Part shown: piece by piece, positions 1 to 5,352 of the stretch
Position numbering within the stretch: position 1 is the stretch's first letter
How the letters are laid out: each line of letters begins with the position of its first letter
Assembly: GCA_025455205.1 (NCBI GenBank)
Contig: JALOMZ010000066.1
Coordinates: forward strand, 1 to 8,065
Source of the DNA: Chitinophagaceae bacterium
Lineage (GTDB): Bacteria > Bacteroidota > Bacteroidia > Chitinophagales > Chitinophagaceae
DNA: 8,065 nt
Reading direction: 5' to 3'
The notes under the pieces: generated by a model
What the model was told of the DNA's origin: nothing
What the model saw: only the letters and a program-made list of their open reading frames with translations
Database searches by the model: none
Made by a program: the position numbers and the translations under genes

Positions 1-78
1 AAAAAGGCGGCAGCTCCATTCCCGGGCAGCAACCCCTTGCTTCATTTGGGTTACAAATGCGAACTTGCAGCCCCATGA
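1..78 (+). CDS. 3' tail of an unidentified upstream gene (partial)
   Basis: A reading frame is open from the left edge and ends at a TGA (76-78), encoding about 25 C-terminal residues that finish in LLHLGYKCELAAP. Its stop overlaps the ATG at 75 as ATGA, the usual arrangement of translationally coupled genes, which is the main reason to believe it. All three forward frames are open across this short stretch, so openness alone proves nothing. I do not recognise the family. From memory, a PglZ-domain response regulator (PorX type) often precedes tsaE in this phylum, but 25 residues cannot test that here. Confidence 0.4.
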   Translation, partial: KKAAAPFPGSNPLLHLGYKCELAAP

Positions 79-494
79 CGTTTGATTACGCACTGAGCCA
101 ACTGCCCGATGCCGCGCAATGGGTACTGCACCGGGCGAAAAACAGCCGGGTGATCGCCCTTTTTGCCCCCATGGGGGCCGGTAAGACCACGCTCAGCGGC
201 GCCATACTGCACCATTTGGGCAGCGGCGACCACGCCGCCAGTCCCACCTTCTCCATCATCAATGAATACCTGCTTCCCAACGGGCAGTTGTTGTACCATA
301 TGGACTGGTACCGCCTGCGGGATGAAGAGGAAGCCCGGGCGGCAGGTGTGGAAGATGCCTTATACAGCGGGCATCGTTGCCTGGTGGAGTGGCCCGAAAA
401 AGCACCCCAGTTGCTGCCGGATGACGCGCTGCGTGTAGCCATTGAAATCACGGGTCCGGAAACACGCCGTCTCCAAATTGCCGGCGAACAGTAA
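75..494 (+). CDS. tsaE: tRNA threonylcarbamoyladenosine biosynthesis ATPase TsaE
   Basis: TsaE is the cytoplasmic P-loop ATPase that works with TsaB and TsaD to make N6-threonylcarbamoyladenosine at A37 of tRNAs reading ANN codons. Numbering from the ATG at 75 (139 aa, a normal length), the Walker A loop is APMGAGKTT at residues 31-39, with alanine where many relatives have the first glycine. The family blocks SPTFSIINEY (56-65), HMDWYRL (75-81) and LVEWPE (103-108) follow in the expected order. I chose the ATG at 75 because it overlaps the preceding stop as ATGA and gives the usual short N-terminus. The in-frame ATG at 57 would add six residues (MRTCSP) with no family support. ald follows 65 bp downstream on the same strand with no terminator seen, so the two are probably co-transcribed. 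Identification is firm; the exact start is likely but not certain. Confidence 0.93.
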   Translation: MTFDYALSQLPDAAQWVLHRAKNSRVIALFAPMGAGKTTLSGAILHHLGSGDHAASPTFSIINEYLLPNGQLLYHMDWYRLRDEEEARAAGVEDALYSGHRCLVEWPEKAPQLLPDDALRVAIEITGPETRRLQIAGEQ

Positions 495-559
495 CTTTAT
501 CCGCCGCAGCGCCCATGCTGCACCCTGCCATCGAGTTGTGAATCATTAATTTCCCGTGC

Positions 560-1768
560 ATGTCGAAACCAATCATCAGCGGCTCCTTCAATTACGAGAC
601 CCTGGAAGAAACGCTGGATATCAAAGCCAAAGGAGCAGATCTTTTCATTGGCGTTCCCAAGGAACATGCCTTCCAGGAAAACCGGGTGGGCCTCATTCCA
701 GAAGCCGTGGGCGTGCTGGTGGCCAATGGCCACGACGTTTGGGTGGAAACACGGGCGGGTGCCGAAAGCGGTTACCTGGATAAGGATTATGCAGAAGCGG
801 GCGCAAAAATCAAATATGATCATAAAGAGATCTATAACTGCGATGTGCTGGTGAAGAGCGCACCCGTGGTGGAGGAAGACCTGCCCCTGCTGAAGCCCAA
901 CCAGTTCATCATTTCACCCATTCACCTCAGCGTGATGAAGGCCGCCATCCTCGAGAGTATGATGGAGAAAAAGATCACGGGCCTCAGTTTTGAGAACCTG
1001 AAAGACGACAGCGGCACCTATCCCATTGTACGCAGCATGAGTGAGATTGCGGGCAGCGCCAGCATGCTCATTGGCGGGCACTACCTGAGCCAGGGTGGTC
1101 ATGGCAAGGGCATCCTGCTGGGTGGCATCAGTGGCATTCCGCCCACCAAGGTGATCATTTTGGGTGCCGGCGTGGTGGGCGAGTTTGCTGCCCGTGCGGC
1201 ACTGGCCATGGGCTCCAGCGTGAAGGTGTTCGACAACAATGTTTACCGCCTCAAGCGCCTGCAGGATACCCTGGGCCACCGGGTTTGGACCTCCGTGATA
1301 GAACCCAAGATTCTGGCCAAGCAATTGAAGACCTGCGAAATAGCCGTGGGTGCCCTGGGCTCCGAAACCGGCCGCACACCTGTTGTGGTAACCGAAGAAA
1401 TGGTGGCCGCCATGCGCCCGGGCAGCGTGATCATTGATGTGAGCATTGACCGGGGTGGCTGCTTCGAAACCAGTGAGATCACCACCTACGAACACCCTAC
1501 CTACATAAAGCACGGCGTTATACATTATTGCGTACCCAATATTCCAAGTGGTTACAGCCGCACGGCCAGCCATGCGGTAAGCAATGTGCTCATGCCCCTG
1601 CTGCTCAACATTGCCGATGCCGGCGGGCTCGACAGCTATGTCTGGAATAATTTCAATGTCCGCAACGGGATCTATATGTTCAAGGGAGCCCTCACCAATT
1701 TCCACCTCAGCGAGCGGTTCGGCCTCAAGTACACCGACCTGAACCTGCTGATGGCCAGCTTAGGATAA
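560..1768 (+). CDS. ald: Alanine dehydrogenase (NAD-dependent)
   Basis: This enzyme catalyses L-alanine + NAD+ + H2O to pyruvate + NH4+ + NADH, linking alanine use and nitrogen release to carbon metabolism in the cytoplasm. The protein is 402 aa against about 370 for the Mycobacterium tuberculosis enzyme; most of the excess is an N-terminal extension of roughly 27 residues before FIGVPKE. Aligned by eye with that enzyme, the substrate and catalytic residues are kept: R42 (R15), K99 (K75), H122 (H96) and D297 (D270, within DVSIDRGGCFE). The Rossmann fold shows GAGVVG at 202-207, and D225 at the end of the next strand favours NAD over NADP. The N-terminal AlaDh/PNT domain spans about 28-165 and the NAD-binding domain about 175-330. 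The related transhydrogenase alpha subunit is less likely, because the IDRGGCFE and YCVPNIP blocks are typical of alanine dehydrogenase. The last 9 bp overlap the convergent cupin gene. Confidence 0.95.
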   Translation: MSKPIISGSFNYETLEETLDIKAKGADLFIGVPKEHAFQENRVGLIPEAVGVLVANGHDVWVETRAGAESGYLDKDYAEAGAKIKYDHKEIYNCDVLVKSAPVVEEDLPLLKPNQFIISPIHLSVMKAAILESMMEKKITGLSFENLKDDSGTYPIVRSMSEIAGSASMLIGGHYLSQGGHGKGILLGGISGIPPTKVIILGAGVVGEFAARAALAMGSSVKVFDNNVYRLKRLQDTLGHRVWTSVIEPKILAKQLKTCEIAVGALGSETGRTPVVVTEEMVAAMRPGSVIIDVSIDRGGCFETSEITTYEHPTYIKHGVIHYCVPNIPSGYSRTASHAVSNVLMPLLLNIADAGGLDSYVWNNFNVRNGIYMFKGALTNFHLSERFGLKYTDLNLLMASLG

Positions 1769-2158
1769 ACCAGTACGGAAATCAGGGGGCCGGGGCAAGT
1801 CAGGTCCGGGGGCCACCCATCCGCCCAAGGCCTTGTAATCTTCCCGCACCGGATGGAAGATATCCAGCAGGCGGCAATCGGCAATGGCGCGGCCGCCATG
1901 TTCCGTGTTGGAGGGAATCACACAGATCATGCCCGGCTCCAGGAGGCGCACCTGCCCGTCTACCGTCATTTCAAACTGCCCCTCCAGCACCAGGGATATT
2001 TGTTCGTGCGGGTGCCTGTGCAGGGGCACGGCATTTCCTGCGCCAACTTCTATTACATTAACGGTGGCTCCCTGTGTATGCACCAGCCTGGATATGAAGC
2101 CCGGGGCAATCTCCACCGGGGCAATGGCAGAAAGTTCCTGAAAAAAGCCAGTGGCCAT
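1760..2158 (-). CDS. Single-domain cupin protein, metal-binding
   Basis: A 132-aa protein made of one cupin beta-barrel. Motif 1 is GNAVPLHRHPHEQ (41-53) and leads into LVLEG; motif 2 is PGMICVIPSNTEH (75-87). The expected metal ligands are H47, H49, Q53 and H87, the His-His-Gln-His set seen in KdgF-like small cupins, so a divalent metal site is probably intact. There is no signal peptide or membrane segment, so it should be cytoplasmic. The substrate cannot be told from sequence: such proteins include sugar-acid isomerases, dioxygenases and pure binding proteins, and KdgF (uronate linearisation) is only the nearest functional comparison. The start lies 8 nt after the stop of the ABC ATPase gene, so the two are very probably in one operon. 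The C-terminal tail (about 110-132) is Pro/Gly-rich, and its coding end overlaps the end of ald. Confidence 0.9.
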   Translation of the reverse strand: MATGFFQELSAIAPVEIAPGFISRLVHTQGATVNVIEVGAGNAVPLHRHPHEQISLVLEGQFEMTVDGQVRLLEPGMICVIPSNTEHGGRAIADCRLLDIFHPVREDYKALGGWVAPGPDLPRPPDFRTGLS

Positions 2159-2166
2159 AATACATG

Positions 2167-2784
2167 TTATTTATAGTCAGCCATCGAAATCCGATGCGTA
2201 CAGATACCGATCTCCGATTCATCGTTGCTGGCAATTACCAGCAACCTGCCCCCGGTAAAATCCTGCATCCATTGGTGATACATGGCAACCCCTTTGGTGT
2301 CGAGGTTGGAAGTAGGTTCGTCCAGCAGCAGCACCGGGGCGTTGCTGAGCACGGCCTGCGCCAGTTTTACCCGTTGCTTCATGCCGCTGCTGAAATCACG
2401 GATCTGCTTGTTGCGTGCATCCTGCAGCCCGGTACTTTCTACCACAAAGTCAGCGGTGATGCCGGGCAGCCAGGGTTTGAAGCCCTCGTGAAAATGAAGG
2501 AACTCCAGTAAAGTCAGTTCCTCAATCAGTTCCAGGTAAGGCGCGCAGATGGCCACCTGCCGGTACAAGGAGGAGGGTTCCAGCACGCGTCCGTCCTGTT
2601 CATATTGCAGCGTTCCTTCACTCTGTTCCAATACACCGGCTATCACCTGCAGCAATGTGCTCTTGCCAGAACCATTCTGGCCGGTGATGGCCACAGGACT
2701 GCCGGCTACCAGTTGCGCATCCAGCCGGCGGAAGATCCAGTTCCGGTTGTAACGCTTGCCTGCCTGGTGCAATGTGATTTTCAT
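2167..2784 (-). CDS. Stand-alone ABC transporter ATPase subunit (CcmA-like size)
   Basis: A 205-aa nucleotide-binding subunit of an ABC system with no membrane domain of its own and no permease gene in the window. Numbered from the ATG at 2784, it shows Walker A GQNGSGKST (35-43), signature FSSGMKQR (131-138) in place of LSGGQ, Walker B VLLLDEP (151-157) with catalytic E156, and D-loop SNLD (159-162). Two switch residues are unusual: the Q-loop position is tyrosine (APYLEL, Y83) and the H-loop position is asparagine (IASND, N187). Length and layout resemble CcmA-type exporter ATPases, but the transported substrate is unknown. I chose the 2784 start because MKITLHQAGKRY begins the fold as expected; the in-frame ATG at 2832 would add 16 residues with no family likeness. 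It lies 88 bp after lpxA and 8 bp before the cupin gene, so it probably belongs to the lpx transcript. A role in envelope lipid export is only guilt by association. Confidence 0.92.
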   Translation of the reverse strand: MKITLHQAGKRYNRNWIFRRLDAQLVAGSPVAITGQNGSGKSTLLQVIAGVLEQSEGTLQYEQDGRVLEPSSLYRQVAICAPYLELIEELTLLEFLHFHEGFKPWLPGITADFVVESTGLQDARNKQIRDFSSGMKQRVKLAQAVLSNAPVLLLDEPTSNLDTKGVAMYHQWMQDFTGGRLLVIASNDESEIGICTHRISMADYK

Positions 2785-2872
2785 ATATGCCAGAATAGGA
2801 TGCAGTAGCCAAAGGCCTGCGCATCTGTGCATTTAGGTGGTAAAAATTGGAGCTTTTGCCGGCTCGCCATCC

Positions 2873-3667
2873 TTATTCGTCGAGGGCACCTTTGCTAAAG
2901 CGCTTGATGATGCCCCTGCCGCTTTCGCGAATGAAGGTTACGATCTCGTCGCGCTCATCGCTGATGGGCAGTTCTTCCTCTATGTATTCCAGGGCCTGGG
3001 TGGTATTCATCCCTTTGTTATAGATACAACGGTACACATCCAGGATCTGGTTGATCTGCTGGTTGCTGAAACCGCGGCGCTTGAGTCCCACGGAATTGAC
3101 GCCGGCATAGCTGAGGGGATTGCGGCCCGCCTTGATATAGGGCGGCACGTCCTTGCCCACCAGTGAGCCGCCGGATACAAAAGCATGCTGGCCAATCTTC
3201 ACAAACTGGTGGATAGCGCTTACGCCACCTACCACCGCCCAGTCGCCCATGCTCACATGGCCGGCCATCTGGGTATTATTGCTCATGATGCAATTGTTGC
3301 CAATAATGCAGTCATGGGCAATATGGCTGTAGGCCATGATGAGGCAGTTATTGCCCACCTGGGTCTTCCCCCTGTCGAGTGTACCGCGGTTGATGGTCAC
3401 AAATTCGCGGATGGTGCAGTTGTCGCCCACTTCCACGGTGGTCTTCTCCCCCTGGAACTTCAGGTCTTGCGGAATGGCGGCGATCACTGCGCCCGGAAAG
3501 ATCCGGCAGTTGCGCCCGATGCGGGCCCCTTCCATAATGGTTACATTGCTGCCTATCCAGGTACCTTCCCCAATGGTCACGTTTCCGTGGATAACCGTAA
3601 AGGGATCCACTTTTACATTGTCGGCCAGGCGGGCGTCGGGATGGATATATGCCAGAGGATGGATCAT
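2873..3667 (-). CDS. lpxA: Acyl-ACP:UDP-N-acetylglucosamine O-acyltransferase LpxA
   Basis: LpxA performs the first step of lipid A synthesis, moving a 3-hydroxyacyl chain from ACP to the 3-OH of UDP-GlcNAc; it is a cytoplasmic trimer. At 264 aa it has normal length. Residues 1 to about 185 are hexapeptide repeats (for example VTIGEG, VTIMEGARIG, CIIGNN) forming the left-handed beta helix, followed by a helical C-terminal domain starting near GLKRRGFS. The catalytic base is H118 in SHIAHDC (E. coli H125), and H137 and H153 match E. coli H144 and H160. PQDLKF (66-71) is the conserved substrate loop. At the acyl-chain ruler position (E. coli G173) the residue is G166, so the pocket is not shortened as in enzymes with methionine there; this suggests a long (C14 or more) chain. 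It follows lpxC-fabZ after a 153-bp gap with hairpins and precedes the ABC ATPase by 88 bp. Confidence 0.97.
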   Translation of the reverse strand: MIHPLAYIHPDARLADNVKVDPFTVIHGNVTIGEGTWIGSNVTIMEGARIGRNCRIFPGAVIAAIPQDLKFQGEKTTVEVGDNCTIREFVTINRGTLDRGKTQVGNNCLIMAYSHIAHDCIIGNNCIMSNNTQMAGHVSMGDWAVVGGVSAIHQFVKIGQHAFVSGGSLVGKDVPPYIKAGRNPLSYAGVNSVGLKRRGFSNQQINQILDVYRCIYNKGMNTTQALEYIEEELPISDERDEIVTFIRESGRGIIKRFSKGALDE

Positions 3668-3693
3668 AATTGGGTATTAAGCCAGGGCAAGCA

Positions 3694-3708
3694 AACAGGC
3701 AACCTGTT
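3694..3708. repeat. Perfect inverted repeat in the lpxA leader
   Basis: AACAGG and CCTGTT are exact complements separated by 3 nt. On the - strand they would form a 6-bp hairpin 27-41 nt before the lpxA ATG. It could shape the lpxA leader or be a small operator, but short repeats of this size also arise by chance. Confidence 0.35.
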
Positions 3709-3749
3709 CATTTCCAATGGCTTCTGATTTTTCTTGCTATAAAGACCAA

Positions 3750-3757
3750 CAAAAATA
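3750..3757 (-). promoter_or_regulatory. Possible -7 element (TATTTTTG) before lpxA
   Basis: Read on the - strand this is TATTTTTG, an exact match to the Bacteroidota -7 consensus TAnnTTTG. No TTTG-type -33 box is found about 19-21 bp upstream, and the element abuts a hairpin, so it may simply be the T-run of a terminator. If real, it would give lpxA its own promoter with a leader of roughly 75 nt. Confidence 0.2.
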
Positions 3758-3786
3758 GGATACCTGCGGGTATCTATCCTTTTTTT
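3751..3786. terminator. Terminator- or attenuator-like hairpin between lpxC-fabZ and lpxA
   Basis: GATACC (3759-3764) and GGTATC (3769-3774) form a 6-bp stem with a TGCG loop. An alternative outer pairing joins AGGATA (3757-3762) with TATCCT (3775-3780), extended past one mismatch by an A-run (3751-3755) and a T-run (3782-3786). The two pairings are mutually exclusive because the TATC unit is duplicated (3771-3778). On the - strand the stem is followed by CTATTTTTG, so it could terminate or attenuate transcription between lpxC-fabZ and lpxA. No + strand gene is near enough to need a terminator here. Confidence 0.35.
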
Positions 3787-3820
3787 AAGGATTTACATCT
3801 GGCGGATGTTGGCCCGGCTG

Positions 3821-5227
3821 TCACTGCCTTTTTACCAGTTGAGCCACCATATCGGCCTCGGTGCACACTTTGTTGCCAACAAAAACCGTTCCCCGCATGG
3901 AGCAGATACCCCGGCGGATGGGCTCCAGCAATTCCAGTTTGAGCAGCATGGTATCGCCGGGTCTTACCATGGCCTTGAACTTGCAGTTGTCGATCTTCAG
4001 GAAATAAGTGTCATACTCCCCGGGCGGCATGGCATTGATACAGAGGATGCCTCCTGTTTGGGCCAGGGCTTCTATTTGCAACACACCCGGCATCACGGGG
4101 TTGTTGGGAAAATGCCCCTGGAAGAACCACTCGTTGAAGGTAACGTTCTTTACACCCACAATGGAGGTACTGGTCAGTTCAATGATCTTGTCTACCAGGA
4201 GAAAGGGGAAGCGGTGCGGCAGGGTCTTTTCGATGCCGGCCAGGTCATACACCGGGGGCAGGGCAGGATCATAGGTAGGTACGTTCTTGGTGTGCTTGTT
4301 CTTCTTGATGTACTGCTTGATCATGCGGGCAAACTCCACGTTGGCTGCATGGCCCGGGCGGTGGGCAATGATATGCGCCTTCACGGGGAAACCAATCAGG
4401 GCCAGGTCGCCCACCACATCCAGCAGCTTATGCCGTGCCGGCTCATTGGGATAACGCAGTTTCAGGTTATTGAGGTAGCCCTCACCCTGGATTTCGATAT
4501 TCTCCTTGCGGAACGCAGTTTTGAGTTTTTCCTTCGCCTCTTCAGTAATGGGCTTGTCCACCACCACAATGGCGTTGTTGATGTCACCGCCTTTGATCAG
4601 GTTATGCTCCAGCAGCATTTCCAGCTCATGCAGGAAAACGAACGTGCGGCAGGGGGCAATCTCCGTTTCAAAATCAGCCAGTCTTTTCAGCTGAGCATGC
4701 TGGGTGCCCAGCACCGGGCTGTTGAAATCAATCAGGGTGGTAACCTTATATTCAGTGGAAGGAAGAGCTGTAATCTCCACCCGGCGGCTGTCGTCGTTGA
4801 AGGAGATGTTCTCCCCAATGGTATACCACTGCTTGGCCGCGTCCTGCTCGGCCACGCCCACCTCTTTAATGGCTTCGATAAAAGGCATGGAGCTACCGTC
4901 CATGATGGGTATCTCCGGGCCATTAACCTCAATATGGCAGTTGTCTACCCCCATGCCTACCAGAGCGGCCAGAATATGCTCCACAGTGCTAACGCGGGCG
5001 CCGTTCTCTTCCAGGGTGGTGCCGCGGGAGGTATCCACCACCAGGTCGCAGTCGGCCTTGATGGTGGGCTGATTGGGCAGGTCTATGCGTTGAAAAACAA
5101 AGCCATAGCCGGGCTTGGCAGGCTTGAGGTCCATGTTAACATAGGCGCCGGTATGCAAACCGGTTCCTTCCACATTCACCTCGCCCGCCAGGGTATGCTG
5201 CTTATCGGGGTTGAATCCATTGATCAT
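3821..5227 (-). CDS. lpxC-fabZ: Bifunctional LpxC deacetylase / FabZ 3-hydroxyacyl-ACP dehydratase
   Basis: The N-terminal domain (about 1-305) is the zinc deacetylase committing UDP-3-O-acyl-GlcNAc to lipid A; the C-terminal domain (about 325-468) is the FabZ hot-dog dehydratase of fatty acid elongation. Numbering from the ATG at 5227 (468 aa, usual for the fusion), LpxC shows STVEH with catalytic E83 and zinc ligand H84, then RHKLLD with ligands H266 and D270, and H293 matching E. coli H265. FabZ shows LPHRFPFLLVD (336-346) and GHFPNNPVMPG (371-381) with catalytic H372 and E386. The lysine-rich segment near 304-315 is the linker. The fusion is characteristic of Bacteroidota and a few related phyla; since both activities draw on 3-hydroxyacyl-ACP, it ties membrane and lipid A synthesis together. 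I reject the in-frame GTG at 5311, which adds a Pro-rich 28 residues and would lie upstream of the promoter-like element at 5260-5267. Confidence 0.97.
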   Translation of the reverse strand: MINGFNPDKQHTLAGEVNVEGTGLHTGAYVNMDLKPAKPGYGFVFQRIDLPNQPTIKADCDLVVDTSRGTTLEENGARVSTVEHILAALVGMGVDNCHIEVNGPEIPIMDGSSMPFIEAIKEVGVAEQDAAKQWYTIGENISFNDDSRRVEITALPSTEYKVTTLIDFNSPVLGTQHAQLKRLADFETEIAPCRTFVFLHELEMLLEHNLIKGGDINNAIVVVDKPITEEAKEKLKTAFRKENIEIQGEGYLNNLKLRYPNEPARHKLLDVVGDLALIGFPVKAHIIAHRPGHAANVEFARMIKQYIKKNKHTKNVPTYDPALPPVYDLAGIEKTLPHRFPFLLVDKIIELTSTSIVGVKNVTFNEWFFQGHFPNNPVMPGVLQIEALAQTGGILCINAMPPGEYDTYFLKIDNCKFKAMVRPGDTMLLKLELLEPIRRGICSMRGTVFVGNKVCTEADMVAQLVKRQ

Positions 5228-5259
5228 GCGATGGAATTGATTGTTTGGTTGGTGCCGAG

Positions 5260-5267
5260 CAAATATA
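5260..5267 (-). promoter_or_regulatory. Putative -7 promoter element (TATATTTG) for lpxC-fabZ
   Basis: Read on the - strand this is TATATTTG, an exact match to the Bacteroidota sigma-A -7 consensus TAnnTTTG, sitting 32 nt before the lpxC ATG in the 125-bp gap after the helicase gene. The expected transcript would have a leader of about 25 nt. No good TTTG -33 box is visible at the right spacing, so the call rests on one half-site plus position. It supports the 5227 start for lpxC-fabZ. Confidence 0.4.
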
Positions 5268-5352
5268 GGCAATGGCAATGGAGGAGGCCATGCCGGCAGG
5301 GATGCTCCCACCTTCGGGGTGCCAGCTGGCCACCAACAGTTTCATGCCGGTT

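Noticed and set aside
57..74. ATG at 57 as the start of tsaE
   Set aside because: The ATG at 75 overlaps the upstream stop as ATGA and gives the usual TsaE N-terminus, so 57 is less likely, though not excluded.
914..1705. A 263-codon - strand frame opposite ald
   Set aside because: It is antisense to the conserved alanine dehydrogenase core and His/Ala/Gly-rich without motifs.
2785..2832. ATG at 2832 as the start of the ABC ATPase
   Set aside because: The 16 extra residues precede the normal first beta strand of the fold and have no family counterpart; the ATG at 2784 gives a standard N-terminus.
5270..5281. Tandem CAATGG repeat next to the lpxC promoter-like element
   Set aside because: Only two 6-bp copies; too short to separate from chance.
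5228..5311. GTG-started N-terminal extension of LpxC-FabZ
   Set aside because: The 28 extra residues are Pro-rich and not expected in LpxC, and the promoter-like TATATTTG lies downstream of this GTG.
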